From Shewanella woodyi ATCC 51908 (GTDB lineage Bacteria > Pseudomonadota > Gammaproteobacteria > Enterobacterales > Shewanellaceae), in contig NC_010506.1 in the NCBI RefSeq assembly GCF_000019525.1, positions 3,348,001 to 3,412,000 on the forward strand: a DNA stretch of 64,000 bases, given 5' to 3'. Under the pieces are notes generated by a model that did no database searches, had not been told where the DNA came from, and saw only the letters and a program-made list of their open reading frames with translations. The first letter of the stretch is position 1, and each line of letters starts with the position of its first letter. Both the position numbers and the translations under genes were made by a program. This document shows, in pieces, positions 9,296 through 19,454 of the stretch.

Positions 9296-9901
9296 TTATA
9301 GAGTATCAGCATTATCATTTAGGTAAGAAGCAACACCTTCTGGGCTCGCGTCCATACCTTTATCGCCTTTTTCCCAACCTGCTGGGCAAACATCACCGTG
9401 CTCTTCATGGAATTGAAGCGCATCGATCATACGTAGCATCTCATCAACATTACGGCCTAGTGGAAGATCGTTCACAACTTGGTGACGAACTTGACCTTCT
9501 TTGTCGATAAGGAAAGAACCACGGAAAGCAACACCAGCTTCTGGATGCTCAACATCGTACGCTTTACAGATCTCATGCTTAACATCAGCAACAAGTGTGT
9601 ACTGAACTGGACCAATTCCGCCTTCAGCAACAGGCGTGTTACGCCATGCATTGTGAGTGAACTGTGAATCGATAGAAACACCAATCACTTCAACGCCACG
9701 CTTCTTGAACTCTTCGATACGGTGATCGAAAGCAATCAGCTCAGATGGGCATACGAAAGTAAAATCAAGTGGATAGAAAAAAACTACCGTTGGCTTACCT
9801 TTAATAGCTTCAGCTAGGTTAAAGCTATCAACGATTTCGCCGTTACCCAGAACAGCTGCAGCAGTGAAGTCAGGTGCCGGACGGCCTACTAATACGCTCA
9901 T
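9296..9901 (-). CDS. Typical 2-Cys peroxiredoxin (AhpC/Prx1 group)
   Basis: 201 residues. The peroxidatic cysteine is C51 in PLDFTFVCPSE, with conserved P44, T48 and R127. The resolving cysteine is C172 in GDVCPAGW. The enzyme reduces hydrogen peroxide and organic peroxides and is re-reduced by thioredoxin or an AhpF-type reductase; no ahpF is nearby. It carries GGIG (94-97) and a C-terminal extension ending SYLNDNADTL, close to the GG(L/V)G and YF elements of oxidation-sensitive eukaryote-like Prx1, though the Phe of YF is Leu. Cytoplasmic and monocistronic by context. Confidence 0.94.
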   Translation of the reverse strand: MSVLVGRPAPDFTAAAVLGNGEIVDSFNLAEAIKGKPTVVFFYPLDFTFVCPSELIAFDHRIEEFKKRGVEVIGVSIDSQFTHNAWRNTPVAEGGIGPVQYTLVADVKHEICKAYDVEHPEAGVAFRGSFLIDKEGQVRHQVVNDLPLGRNVDEMLRMIDALQFHEEHGDVCPAGWEKGDKGMDASPEGVASYLNDNADTL

Positions 9902-10203
9902 TTTATATCTCCATCTATGGATTGAAAAATCGTTTTTGTTTTAAATCTTATCGCATTATAGGCACAGTTTATTCCTGCACAAGTCAATAACACACCTTTT
10001 CACGAATATTCCTGTTTACGGTGCTTTTGTAGCCTTAATAACCTTTAATTTAGTGCTGTTATTTACACTTTTTACCTACATATCCCCACAGCCAGTTAAC
10101 AAGTAATGGATTTAGGAAGAAAAAAGGCCTCTTTACTGGACAAGGCTACGTTAGCTAAGCAAAAATAACCGCCAATCTAACGAGTACAAAAGAAAATATA
10201 GAT
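9902..10203 (+). other. Intergenic region between peroxiredoxin and antiporter genes
   Basis: About 300 AT-rich bases between divergent genes. It should hold both promoters and possibly an OxyR-type site for the peroxiredoxin, but I could not pick out convincing hexamers or an operator. No small reading frame or hairpin stands out. Confidence 0.5.
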
Positions 10204-11523
10204 ATGAACGCTGTCGTTATCGCAGTATGCCTGATGCTAGGCCTTAGTTTAGCTAGGGTTAATGTCGTCGTCGCACTCACCATCTCTGCATTAGTTGCAG
10301 GACTTATTGGTGGCTTAGATCTTCATCAAACGGTTGAAGCCTTTAACACAGGTCTTGGTGGAGGTGCACAGATTGCCTTAAGCTATGCCCTGCTCGGCGC
10401 TTTTGCGGTCGCATTGTCGCATTCAGGTCTTACGACCCTCATTTCAAGTAAGGTCATCAGTTTATTAGGCAAAGAACAAAATAGTACTAACAACAAACGA
10501 GTTCGTTGGGTATTACTATTGGCGATCCTATCAATGGCAATTGCCTCACAGAATATTTTACCTATTCATATTGCCTTTATCCCTATTCTAATCCCTCCGC
10601 TTTTACATGTAATGTCTAAGCTAAAAATGGATCGTCGTTTAGTTGCCTGTGTTCTCACCTTCGGACTTGTGACCACTTATATGGTGTTACCTGTCGGATT
10701 TGGTGGCATTTTTCTTTACGATATTTTACTCACAAACCTAAATAGTAACAACCTACTCGCAATAAGAGAGCAAGTTGCTCCCGCGATGATGATCCCCGCT
10801 TTGGGTATGTTTGCAGGCTTATTGGTCGCTATATTTATCAGCTACCGTAAACCTCGAGAATATAAAGAACAGCTCATTTTGGCAACGGAGCCTGAAGAAG
10901 GGGTTAAGCCACGTAATATAGCCATTGCGCTTATCGCTGTTATCGCCACCTTAATGGTTCAACTCTACACAGGTTCAATGATTTTCGGTGCACTGGTCGG
11001 CTTCATCGTATTCAGCTTCTCCGGCGCACTTAAGCATGTAGCCGATCAAGATATTTTCAACCAAGGTGTGCGTATGATGGCCAATATCGGTTTTATCATG
11101 ATCTCGGCAGCAGGCTTTGCAGCTGTGATCAAGGAAACTGGCGATGTTGCTAGCTTGGTGGAAGTAATGAACACAGCCATTGGTGATAATAAGGCCTTAG
11201 CCGCCTTCTTAATGTTACTTGTCGGTTTGCTTATCACCATGGGGATCGGTTCATCATTTTCGACCATCCCTATTATTGCCGCTATTTATGTTCCTTTGGC
11301 GATGAGTTTTGGCTTCTCTGTTGAAGCAACGATTGCCTTAGTTGGTACTGCAGCCGCACTAGGCGATGCAGGTTCTCCTGCATCAGAGTCAACCTTAGGT
11401 CCTACTGCGGGTCTTAATGCCGATGGGCAACACGACCATATGAAAGACAGTGTTATCCCGACCTTTATCCACTACAACATCCCGTTATTAGTGTTTGGAT
11501 GGATTGCCGCTATGGTACTTTAA
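10204..11523 (+). CDS. Na+/H+ antiporter family protein (NhaC/YuiF-like)
   Basis: 439 residues, almost entirely hydrophobic, with about 11-12 membrane segments. [21 protein letters not shown] near residues 50-75 and [20 protein letters not shown] near residue 385 are characteristic of the Na_H_antiporter family, the latter carrying small and acidic residues in a broken helix. Likely exchanges Na+ for H+ across the inner membrane, but members of this superfamily also carry organic acids, so the substrate is not settled. Transcribed alone and ended by a shared terminator facing upp. Confidence 0.82.
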   Translation: MNAVVIAVCLMLGLSLARVNVVVALTISALVAGLIGGLDLHQTVEAFNTGLGGGAQIALSYALLGAFAVALSHSGLTTLISSKVISLLGKEQNSTNNKRVRWVLLLAILSMAIASQNILPIHIAFIPILIPPLLHVMSKLKMDRRLVACVLTFGLVTTYMVLPVGFGGIFLYDILLTNLNSNNLLAIREQVAPAMMIPALGMFAGLLVAIFISYRKPREYKEQLILATEPEEGVKPRNIAIALIAVIATLMVQLYTGSMIFGALVGFIVFSFSGALKHVADQDIFNQGVRMMANIGFIMISAAGFAAVIKETGDVASLVEVMNTAIGDNKALAAFLMLLVGLLITMGIGSSFSTIPIIAAIYVPLAMSFGFSVEATIALVGTAAALGDAGSPASESTLGPTAGLNADGQHDHMKDSVIPTFIHYNIPLLVFGWIAAMVL

Positions 11524-11551
11524 TTAACAAACCTAAAAATAGGACACAAAA

Positions 11552-11575
11552 AAGGAGCCAATTGGCTCCTTTTTT
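11552..11575 (+). terminator. Bidirectional terminator between the antiporter gene and upp
   Basis: Stem AAGGAGCC/GGCTCCTT with a short AATT-containing loop, flanked by a run of A on one side and T on the other, between convergent genes. Confidence 0.85.
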
Positions 11576-11592
11576 CTCGTTAAAAATAACGA

Positions 11593-12219
11593 TTATTTAG
11601 TACCGAAAATCTTATCACCTGCATCACCAAGGCCAGGAAGAATATAACCTTGATCATTTAGGCAATCATCAATAGAAGCGGTATAAAGCTCAATATCTGG
11701 GTGTGCTTTCTCAAGGGCAGCAACACCTTCTGGTGCGGCCACTAGCACGAGTGCTTTAATTGAAGTGCAACCACGCTCTTTTAACAGGTCGATAGTTGAA
11801 ATCATTGAGCCACCTGTTGCCAACATAGGGTCAACGACGAGTGCGATACGAGAAGGCATATCACTGGCTAGCTTTTCAAAATAGGGAACAGGCTCAAGTG
11901 TCTCTTCATCACGGTACATACCGACAACTGAGATACGTGCACTTGGAATATGCTCAAGAACGCCATCCATCATGCCAAGACCGGCACGAAGAATTGGGAC
12001 AACTGTTACTTTCTTACCTTTGATCTGCTCAACTTCAACAGGACCGTTCCAACCTTCAATGGTCACAGCTTCAGTTTCAAAATCAGCGGTTGCTTCATAA
12101 GTTAAAAGACTACCCACCTCTGCTGCTAGTTCACGAAAACGTTTAGTGCTGATATCACCTTCACGCATTAACCCGATTTTATGACGAACTAAAGGATGCT
12201 TAACTTCGACAACTTTCAT
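11593..12219 (-). CDS. upp: Uracil phosphoribosyltransferase
   Basis: 208 residues, the standard length. The PRPP-binding loop [14 protein letters not shown] and the uracil-binding C-terminus [17 protein letters not shown] are both present. It makes UMP from uracil and PRPP in pyrimidine salvage. AGGAG lies 7 bases before the ATG. It diverges from purM across 213 bases, the common upp/purMN arrangement in gammaproteobacteria; I did not find a convincing PurR operator in that gap. Confidence 0.97.
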   Translation of the reverse strand: MKVVEVKHPLVRHKIGLMREGDISTKRFRELAAEVGSLLTYEATADFETEAVTIEGWNGPVEVEQIKGKKVTVVPILRAGLGMMDGVLEHIPSARISVVGMYRDEETLEPVPYFEKLASDMPSRIALVVDPMLATGGSMISTIDLLKERGCTSIKALVLVAAPEGVAALEKAHPDIELYTASIDDCLNDQGYILPGLGDAGDKIFGTK

Positions 12220-12432
12220 CTTCTTCTCCTGATTTTTGGCATTTCAACAAGCAAATTCAGAAGATTTTAGTTTATTTGTCCGCAATGGAAAACATAAAGT
12301 TTTAAAAACCCAATAAATCGTGACCTATATCAGCTCTTATATCTGCAAACTCCCCCTTTCGAGTGATGACACAAGCTGTTAGAATGGCGCCGCATAAAAT
12401 CCAATAACTATTCTGTACCCGAGAGGATCTTC

Positions 12433-13470
12433 GTGAGCACTCCTACCCAGCTGAGCTATAAAGATGCAGGTGTTGATATCGACGCCGGAAATGCACTTGT
12501 TGATAATATTAAGACTGCAGTGAAACGTACCCACCGTCCAGAAGTTATGGGCAACCTAGGTGGATTTGGTGCTCTATGTGAGCTGCCAACTAAGTACAAA
12601 CACCCAGTTCTGGTTTCTGGCACCGATGGTGTTGGTACTAAGTTAAGATTGGCCATTGACTATAAAAAGCATGACACAGTAGGTATCGACCTTGTTGCCA
12701 TGTGTTCTAACGATCTTATTGTCTCTGGTGCTGAGCCACTTTTCTTCCTCGATTACTATGCCACTGGCAAGTTAGATGTCGATGCTGCGACAGCTGTCGT
12801 TAAGGGCATTGCCGAGGGGTGTGTGCAATCAGGCTGTGCATTAATCGGTGGTGAAACTGCTGAAATGCCAGGCATGTATGAAGGCGATGACTACGACTTG
12901 GCTGGTTTCTGTGTTGGCGTCGTTGAAAAAGAAGAGATTATCGATGGCACTAAGGTTGTTGCTGGTGACTCTCTTATCGCACTAGGGGCGAGCGGTCCAC
13001 ACTCAAACGGTTTCTCTTTGATCCGTAAAGTACTGGAAGTCAGTGGCGCCAACCCAGAGCAGGAACTTGAAGGTAAGGCATTAATTGACCACCTACTTGA
13101 GCCTACAAAAATTTATGTTAAGTCGCTACTTAAGCTACTAGAACAAACTGAAGTCCATGCAATGGCGCACATCACAGGCGGTGGATTCTGGGAGAATATC
13201 CCACGTGTTCTTCCTGATGATTGTAAAGCGGTTATCCAAGGTGACTCATGGCAGTGGCCATCGATCTTCAACTGGTTAATGGAAAACGGCAACATCGCAG
13301 AATTTGAAATGTACCGCACATTTAACTGTGGCGTAGGTATGGTTGTTGCCTTACCAAGCGACAAAGTTGAAGCTGCACTGACACTGCTTAATGCTGAAGG
13401 TGAGAAAGCCTGGTTAATCGGTGAAATTGCTAAACGTGATGATAGCGAAGAGCAAGTGGAGATCCTGTAA
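12433..13470 (+). CDS. purM: Phosphoribosylaminoimidazole (AIR) synthetase
   Basis: 345 residues. The start is GTG ([13 protein letters not shown]). Family motifs: [12 protein letters not shown], the [25 protein letters not shown] segment (split here from residues 75 on), [11 protein letters not shown] and [16 protein letters not shown]. It converts FGAM to AIR with ATP in step five of purine synthesis. GAGAGG precedes the start by about 8 bases. Its stop overlaps the purN ATG (TAATG), so the two are coupled. A TAGAAT -10-like hexamer lies about 50 bases upstream with a poor -35. Confidence 0.97.
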   Translation: MSTPTQLSYKDAGVDIDAGNALVDNIKTAVKRTHRPEVMGNLGGFGALCELPTKYKHPVLVSGTDGVGTKLRLAIDYKKHDTVGIDLVAMCSNDLIVSGAEPLFFLDYYATGKLDVDAATAVVKGIAEGCVQSGCALIGGETAEMPGMYEGDDYDLAGFCVGVVEKEEIIDGTKVVAGDSLIALGASGPHSNGFSLIRKVLEVSGANPEQELEGKALIDHLLEPTKIYVKSLLKLLEQTEVHAMAHITGGGFWENIPRVLPDDCKAVIQGDSWQWPSIFNWLMENGNIAEFEMYRTFNCGVGMVVALPSDKVEAALTLLNAEGEKAWLIGEIAKRDDSEEQVEIL

Positions 13471-14114
13471 TGTCTGTTAGCTGTCGCGTATTAGTCTTGA
13501 TCTCAGGTAATGGCAGTAATCTACAAGCTATTATCGATGGATGTGATGATAATCTTCAGGCCGAAGTAATAGGTGTTATCAGTAATAAACCTGACGCTTA
13601 TGGCTTGATCCGTGCACATCAAAGTGAGATCGATACCAGTTGTGTGATTGCTCATAAAGGTGAAACTCGTGTCGAATATGATGCTAGGTTAAAAGTTGCC
13701 ATCGATAGATACCAACCAGACCTTATCGTATTGGCAGGCTTTATGCGCATTCTAAGCGACGAGTTTGTACAAGGCTTTGAAGGCAAGATGATCAACATTC
13801 ACCCTTCGCTCTTACCTAAGTACACAGGACTGCATACTCATCAGCGTGCGATTGATGCAAAAGATGAAGAGCATGGCGTAAGCGTTCACTTTGTCACCCC
13901 TGAGCTCGATTCAGGCCCAGTCATTCTTCAAGCTAAAGTACCTGTGTATGAAGAGGATACTGCAGATACTCTTGCACTTCGTGTCCACGAGCAAGAGCAT
14001 GCTATCTACCCGCTTGTCGTCAAATGGTACAGCCAAAACAGGCTGGCAATGACAAACGGTAAAGCGGTACTCGATGGTGTAGAGCTTGATGCTGCAGGTT
14101 ACGCCATAGATTAA
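13470..14114 (+). CDS. purN: Phosphoribosylglycinamide (GAR) formyltransferase
   Basis: 214 residues. The 5' motif VLISGNGSNLQAIID binds the GAR phosphate; the catalytic region INIHPSLLPKYTGLHTHQRA contains the conserved Asn and His, and the catalytic Asp lies in TPELDSGPVI. It transfers the formyl group of 10-formyl-THF to GAR in purine synthesis. Overlaps purM by one base. A strong terminator follows within 35 bases, closing a two-gene operon. Confidence 0.97.
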   Translation: MSVSCRVLVLISGNGSNLQAIIDGCDDNLQAEVIGVISNKPDAYGLIRAHQSEIDTSCVIAHKGETRVEYDARLKVAIDRYQPDLIVLAGFMRILSDEFVQGFEGKMINIHPSLLPKYTGLHTHQRAIDAKDEEHGVSVHFVTPELDSGPVILQAKVPVYEEDTADTLALRVHEQEHAIYPLVVKWYSQNRLAMTNGKAVLDGVELDAAGYAID

Positions 14115-14146
14115 ATTACAATCTAGCGCTTCAAATCTTTTGAATA

Positions 14147-14178
14147 AAAAAGGCTAAGAGGGAACTCTTAGCCTTTTT
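14147..14178 (+). terminator. Terminator of purMN
   Basis: Fourteen-base-pair perfect stem (AAAAAGGCTAAGAG with its complement) and a GGAA loop, ending in TTTTT. Confidence 0.9.
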
Positions 14179-14332
14179 ATTGCTTCCAAATCATATTGCC
14201 CATAAGTTTTATACCAGTCAGCCCTTGTGCTCTCGCCAAAATTGGTTTTATATAAAGTACCCTCAAAAATTAAATAAACAGTACGTTTTCATAGTCATTT
14301 CCCCATACTGAACCGCAAAATGAGAGCCATGA

Positions 14333-15079
14333 ATGAAAAATATTATTTGCGACATCGACGGCGTTTTACTGCATAACAACCAGCTTATTCCCGGTAGTGA
14401 CAAATTTATTCACCGCGTGCTTGAACAAGGTAATCCTTTGGTTGTGCTCACCAATTATCCAGTACAGACGGGAAAGGATCTGCAAAATAGACTCGGGGCT
14501 GCAGGTATAAAGATCCCAGAAGAGTGCTTCTACACCTCTGCCATGGCCACCGCTGACTTCTTAAAACACCAAACGGGCAGTAAAGCCTATGTCATTGGTG
14601 AAGGTGCCCTCACCCATGAGCTCTATAAAGCAGGCTTTACCATCACAGATATCAATCCCGACTTTGTTATCGTCGGAGAGACCCGCTCCTATAACTGGGA
14701 GATGATCCACAAGGCGGCTAAATTTGTTGCCGAAGGTGCACGATTTATCGCCACAAATCCGGATACTCATGGCCCCTCCCACAGCCCAGCTTGTGGTGCA
14801 CTGTGTGCTCCAATTGAACGTATTAGTGGTCGATTACCATTTTATGTTGGAAAGCCTAGCTCCTGGATCATACGTTCAGCACTAAATCACATTGATGGTC
14901 ACTCAGATAACACCATTATTATCGGTGATAATATGAAAACGGATATTTTAGCGGGGTTTCAGGCAGGTCTAGAGACAGTATTGGTCACAAGCGGTGTTAG
15001 TCAACTTAACGATGTGGAGCTTGAACCATTCAGACCGAACCATATCTTCCCCTGCGCCGGTGACATTGACGTTGTCTAA
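14333..15079 (+). CDS. nagD: NagD-type HAD-IIA nucleotide phosphatase
   Basis: 248 residues. HAD motif I is IICDIDGVLL, motif II VVLTNYPVQTGKDL, the cap holds FYTSAMATADFLK and VGEGALTHELYKAGFTITD, motif III is VGKPSSW and motif IV IIGDNMKTDILAGFQAGLET. The match with E. coli NagD is close along the whole length. NagD dephosphorylates UMP and other nucleoside monophosphates. In E. coli it is in the nag operon; here no other amino-sugar gene is present, so it stands as a separate gene. Confidence 0.92.
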   Translation: MKNIICDIDGVLLHNNQLIPGSDKFIHRVLEQGNPLVVLTNYPVQTGKDLQNRLGAAGIKIPEECFYTSAMATADFLKHQTGSKAYVIGEGALTHELYKAGFTITDINPDFVIVGETRSYNWEMIHKAAKFVAEGARFIATNPDTHGPSHSPACGALCAPIERISGRLPFYVGKPSSWIIRSALNHIDGHSDNTIIIGDNMKTDILAGFQAGLETVLVTSGVSQLNDVELEPFRPNHIFPCAGDIDVV

Positions 15080-15131
15080 ACAGCCCACCCATTGCAATAT
15101 TAAGAAACATATTTATCTCAATTAAACCTTC

Positions 15132-15158
15132 TGACCCACTTGTCAAAGTGGGTCATTT
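15132..15158 (+). terminator. Hairpin after nagD, probable weak terminator
   Basis: Nine-base-pair stem TGACCCACT/AGTGGGTCA with a short loop and only a short, interrupted T stretch afterwards. It separates nagD from the peptidase gene. Confidence 0.45.
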
Positions 15159-15254
15159 GCATTCATTATGCACTTTGCTTATAACAATATACCCAATCAC
15201 TCAAACTTTACCTTTGGTAAAAGTAAGCCAATAACAAGAATAATAGGATCTCCC

Positions 15255-16925
15255 ATGCGTTCACTGCTTTCAGTGTCGACCATTGCACTGCTTAGTGCTT
15301 GTAGCCAACAAGCACCTGAGACCTCACACAATCAATCGCAAACTCAATCACAGCAAACTCACACTCAAGTAGAGTTTAATGAAGCACGTTTTAGAGAGGA
15401 TATAAAGATCCTCTCTTCCGATAAGTTTGAGGGTCGAGCCCCCACCACTCAAGGTGAAAAGCTTACCTTGGATTACCTGACATCCGCTTTCAAAGAGATG
15501 GGATTACAGGGTGCGAATAAGGGCGACTTTTTGCAAGCAGTACCGATGGTAAGTTACACCGCTGCAGAGGATCAAAGCATCAACTTGGCAGGTAACAAGC
15601 TCACTCACCGTAAAGATGTGGTATTAGGTAGCCGTCACGATAACGGTGGCGTCAATATTAAACATGCCCCCTTAGTCTTTGTCGGCTATGGGATTTCAGC
15701 ACCAGAGTATGATTGGAATGACTACCAAGACATTGATATGACGGGGAAGATTGCCGTGGTCTTAGTTAACGATCCTGGCTTTGCAAAACCTGCATCAGGA
15801 CTGTTTAACGGTAAAGCCATGACCTACTACGGTCGCTGGGATTACAAGTTTAAAGAGGCCAGTGATCGCGGTGCTTTAGGGGCTATCATCATTCATGATA
15901 CTGCACCTGCTTCCTATCCTTGGTCCGTGGTCGAAAATAGCTGGACAGGTGCCCAGCAAGACTTAGTTCAAAGCAAGGAGGAGCAAGCAAAGCGGGTACA
16001 AGTTGAAGGCTGGATAACCTTAGATGCAGCAACAGAACTCTTTGCCAAATCAGGTCAATCCCTGCCTAAACTGATGAAGCAAGCCGCTAACGGCCCACTC
16101 AATTTGCCTTTAGAGCAACAGGCAGACATTCAATTTGCTAACCAAGCCGAGTACGCCAATAGCTACAATGTAGTCGCCACCCTACCTGGTAAAAAAGTGC
16201 CCGATGAGCATATTCTTTTCTCCGCTCATTGGGATCATATCGGCGTTGATACAAATAAAGATGGCGATCAAATCTATAATGGCGCCCTAGACAACGCATC
16301 CGGCACCGCAGGTATTTTAGAGATTGCGCGTCAATTCGCTCAACAAGCTAGAGATGGCCAAGCATCAGAACGCTCAATCACATTTATCGCCACAACAGGT
16401 GAGGAGCAAGGATTACTGGGATCACGTTACTACGCAGCTAATCCACTTTATCCAATCGATAAATCCGTTGCCGTGTTCAACCTAGACAGCACCAATATCT
16501 ATGGCAGAACCAGTGATTACACTATCGTGGGTAAAGGAAAATCTGAACTTGAAGAGTACCTTATAGAAGCACTTGAGCCATTACAACGTACCGCTAGAGC
16601 GGAAAAACATCCTGAGTCTGGTGGTTTTTTCCGCTCAGATCACTTCAGTTTTGCACAAAAAGGGATCCCTGCGGTATTCGCTGGTGGCGGAAGCCAACCT
16701 GTGGATGAGGCCACCAGCCAATATAAAGATAAGATGAAGCAGATGATGAAAGGGTGTTACCACAACACCTGTGATGAATACCGTGAGGATTGGGATCTCA
16801 GCGGTGCACTTGAGGATATCTCAATCTATTACAATGCCGCACATTCACTAGCTAACAGCGATGATTGGCCCGGTTATTATCAAGGCACAGAGTTCCACTC
16901 GCTCCGCGCAGCAAAATCTGAATAA
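15255..16925 (+). CDS. M28-family zinc aminopeptidase, lipoprotein
   Basis: About 556 residues from the ATG at 15255, which gives a lipoprotein signal (MRSLLSVSTIALLSAC, lipobox LLSAC) with AGGAT upstream; a longer frame opens at 15168 but adds an unlikely leader. A protease-associated insert (VFVGYGISAPEYDWNDYQDI) is followed by the M28 metal centre: HWDHIG (His), GALDNASGTAG (bridging Asp), TTGEEQGLLGS (Glu pair), FNLDSTN (Asp) and FRSDHFSF (His). Expected to remove N-terminal residues from peptides in the periplasm. Together with the S9 peptidase at 3061-5205 it indicates active peptide use, but they are not linked in an operon. Confidence 0.9.
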   Translation: MRSLLSVSTIALLSACSQQAPETSHNQSQTQSQQTHTQVEFNEARFREDIKILSSDKFEGRAPTTQGEKLTLDYLTSAFKEMGLQGANKGDFLQAVPMVSYTAAEDQSINLAGNKLTHRKDVVLGSRHDNGGVNIKHAPLVFVGYGISAPEYDWNDYQDIDMTGKIAVVLVNDPGFAKPASGLFNGKAMTYYGRWDYKFKEASDRGALGAIIIHDTAPASYPWSVVENSWTGAQQDLVQSKEEQAKRVQVEGWITLDAATELFAKSGQSLPKLMKQAANGPLNLPLEQQADIQFANQAEYANSYNVVATLPGKKVPDEHILFSAHWDHIGVDTNKDGDQIYNGALDNASGTAGILEIARQFAQQARDGQASERSITFIATTGEEQGLLGSRYYAANPLYPIDKSVAVFNLDSTNIYGRTSDYTIVGKGKSELEEYLIEALEPLQRTARAEKHPESGGFFRSDHFSFAQKGIPAVFAGGGSQPVDEATSQYKDKMKQMMKGCYHNTCDEYREDWDLSGALEDISIYYNAAHSLANSDDWPGYYQGTEFHSLRAAKSE

Positions 16926-16985
16926 AGTCTAAGCCATGCTTAAAGTGCTGCTTTACCTATCATCTTTGATAGCAGCGATATATCC

Positions 16986-17017
16986 ATAAAAGTGCCAGGA
17001 GAGATTCTCTTGGCACT
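16986..17017 (-). terminator. Terminator of the TPR-GGDEF gene
   Basis: Imperfect 11-12 bp stem (AGTGCCA.GAGA/TCTC.TGGCACT) with a short loop; on the minus strand it is followed by TTTTATGG. Located 26 bases after the stop of the gene at 17043. Confidence 0.65.
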
Positions 17018-17042
17018 CCACTATCAGTCAGTTGTTCAAAAA

Positions 17043-18998
17043 TTAATTTTTAGCCATAATGACGCAATTACGTCCAAGGCCTTTGGCTTGATACAGTGCT
17101 TTATCAGCATGCTCCAGGGCGCTGTGCCATTCAAGTGTTAGCTCTTTGGCGTCTAGAGGCTGGCTTATACCAATAGAAACAGTAATAGGAATAGTCAGTT
17201 TATCCATCACTAGTGGTTTATTGCATACAGCTAAACGTATACGTTCAAACTTAGCCAATAGCTCTTCTGAGCCGATAGACGTGTAATTTTGCGGCCAACA
17301 AAGCAAGATAACAAACTCCTCACCTCCCCAACGAACAACGAGATCGCTATCGCGAATATTTGCGTGCAGTGCTTTACTTATCTGTATTAGCACTTCATCC
17401 CCCATATCATGGCCATAAGTGTCATTAACAGCCTTGAAATGGTCGATATCGACAATGGCGATACAAGCCTGTGATGCCTGCCTCTGCGACAGTTGCGTAA
17501 GTTGATTTAAATAATCAAGAAAGTACCTTCGGTTATATAAGCCAGTCAAACTATCGATATGGGATTGCTTGTAAAGCTCATCATTTGAATCCTGCAAACT
17601 CTTGTTATGACTTTCAAGCCAATAGCGCTTTTTAACCAAAATAAAAATTAAAAATACCCCGACAAGGATTAGAAAAAACATCAACTTCTCACGGGTTCCC
17701 TGCTCTGCTAACTTAGCGGTCTGTAATGCATTTTCAGCCTCCAACAGTGCTAACTGTTGTTGGCGATATTTATCTTTATACTGCTCGCTTAAATTAAAAA
17801 TCATCTTTGCTCGTCTATCAAACAGCAAAGCTTTATCTTCTATATTCGCCTGACGTTGATAAATTAAGGCTGTTTGAAAATCACCTTGCGCTTCAAAAGC
17901 AAGAGAATATAAAGCATAAACATCGGCCAAATTGGCCTGACTCTCCATCTCCTTATACAAGCTGTGACTCAAGTTCAACACCTCTATGGCTTCTTTATGC
18001 TGCCCTAAATGGTGCAAAGCCTTCGCCAGTAACCGATTACAATCACTATAAATAACAGGATAACTCTCAACCTGAGCATTGTTGAGGCATTGCTCGGCAA
18101 AGGTAATTGCACGTGGATATTGCTTGATCGAAATATAATAGTGAGCCCAAGCTAAAAGGTTGTTGAGCTTTATCCGTATATCTCCGGTGCGCTCACTGTA
18201 CTTTTGTGCATTAATCAAATAGGGTTCACTCTCCTCTACCCTACCTAGCTGCTCTAAGATAAATGCCGCATTATTGTTAAAGGCCGTATACTGCTCATTA
18301 CTGCCACCATACTTTTCAAGATGTTGTAGTGCATCATAATTTGACTCCCACGCCTTATCCCACTCCTCAAGATCTAAGTAAATAATTGAAATATTAGATA
18401 ACACCTTGCTGACATAGGGATCTTCAGGATCAATCATAAAGATCTCAAGTGCACTCAAGTAGAGCTCAAGTGCGAGGTAATATTGATCCTGGAAATAATA
18501 TAAGGCGGCTTTGGTGTTATATGACCTTGCCGTTAAATGATGAAACTGAACCGATTTCGATAAGCGGATTGCTCGCTCTACTAGATTAAGTCCATTATCG
18601 AAATTACCCTCTTTAGCCGCAAATGTTGCAAGCCACATATAGGCTTCAGCTTCCAACCAAGTCTGTTGCAGCTCTTTTCCAATCGAAAGCATACTCTCTA
18701 TCGCTTGCTTGGCCTTTTTAGGTTGTCCACGGGATATCTCAATATCATGTAAGATACGAAAGTATGCGAATGCGTAATAGGGAGATTGTTGAAATTGCTC
18801 TGCCAAGATATATTGATTGAGTTTTTGCAGTTTAATTTTCGAATCGATATCTTGACTATCAAGGAGTTGCAATATTTTTTTGCCATTACTCAGTGTGGCA
18901 ATATTAACAAAAGGAGTAAACTCCGTACTTTGAGCTATCAATGGCATTTGCCAAGCCCATATTATCAGAAGATATACAACTAACTTACCATTACGCAT
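17043..18998 (-). CDS. Diguanylate cyclase with periplasmic TPR sensor
   Basis: About 651 residues from ATG 18998 (TTG 19013 is in frame). Signal-like hydrophobic N-terminus (KLVVYLLIIWAWQMPLIA), then about 400 residues of tetratricopeptide-like helical repeats, a coiled-coil stretch (QQQLALLEAENALQTAKLAE), one transmembrane helix (LMFFLILVGVFLIFILV) and a C-terminal GGDEF domain with active-site RWGGEEFVILL and DIDHFKAVNDTYGHDMGDE. It should make c-di-GMP in response to a periplasmic ligand or protein. No RxxD inhibitory site is obvious. No partner is adjacent. Confidence 0.88.
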   Translation of the reverse strand: MRNGKLVVYLLIIWAWQMPLIAQSTEFTPFVNIATLSNGKKILQLLDSQDIDSKIKLQKLNQYILAEQFQQSPYYAFAYFRILHDIEISRGQPKKAKQAIESMLSIGKELQQTWLEAEAYMWLATFAAKEGNFDNGLNLVERAIRLSKSVQFHHLTARSYNTKAALYYFQDQYYLALELYLSALEIFMIDPEDPYVSKVLSNISIIYLDLEEWDKAWESNYDALQHLEKYGGSNEQYTAFNNNAAFILEQLGRVEESEPYLINAQKYSERTGDIRIKLNNLLAWAHYYISIKQYPRAITFAEQCLNNAQVESYPVIYSDCNRLLAKALHHLGQHKEAIEVLNLSHSLYKEMESQANLADVYALYSLAFEAQGDFQTALIYQRQANIEDKALLFDRRAKMIFNLSEQYKDKYRQQQLALLEAENALQTAKLAEQGTREKLMFFLILVGVFLIFILVKKRYWLESHNKSLQDSNDELYKQSHIDSLTGLYNRRYFLDYLNQLTQLSQRQASQACIAIVDIDHFKAVNDTYGHDMGDEVLIQISKALHANIRDSDLVVRWGGEEFVILLCWPQNYTSIGSEELLAKFERIRLAVCNKPLVMDKLTIPITVSIGISQPLDAKELTLEWHSALEHADKALYQAKGLGRNCVIMAKN

Positions 18999-19454
18999 AG
19001 ATGACTTCTTCAAAAATGAGAGATTAAAAATTCTTATCTCATGCAGCTACCAATCAGTTATAACCAGTTGTTTAAGTTTACAAAAATCAACAGGCAACCA
19101 TAACAAATTTACACTTTATCCGTAATCTCTATCAGGTCAAATTTTTTACTATAAAAGTTTGAACTGTGTAACTATCAACTGCTTAATTAATACCTTTTCG
19201 ACACTTGGTCAAAAAAATACAGCTGATTACGAATACCACAATGGATAGGCTAAAATGCGCACCCAAAGTAAAGATAATTCAACAATCAGACATGAAATAC
19301 ATAAACATTAAAAACAGACACATCAAAAAAATGAATTATCAATTAAAAAATAGCTAAAAAACGGATATTTCAATAAAAACAGATTTGGTATTCATGGGAT
19401 TTAGTGGCACAGTAATACTCAATTAAGCGTTACACTTTTTTGCGGAGCAAGCCT
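18999..19454 (+). other. Long AT-rich divergent promoter region upstream of asnB
   Basis: About 450 very AT-rich bases between the TPR-GGDEF gene and asnB. Nothing coding, and no terminator or repeat was found. Its length suggests regulation of asnB, but I could not identify a specific operator. Confidence 0.45.

Noticed and set aside
12300..12432. Possible PurR operator in the upp-purM gap (GCAAAC...TTTCG)
   Set aside because: Half-sites are imperfect and wrongly spaced relative to the ACGCAAACGTTTGCGT-type consensus.
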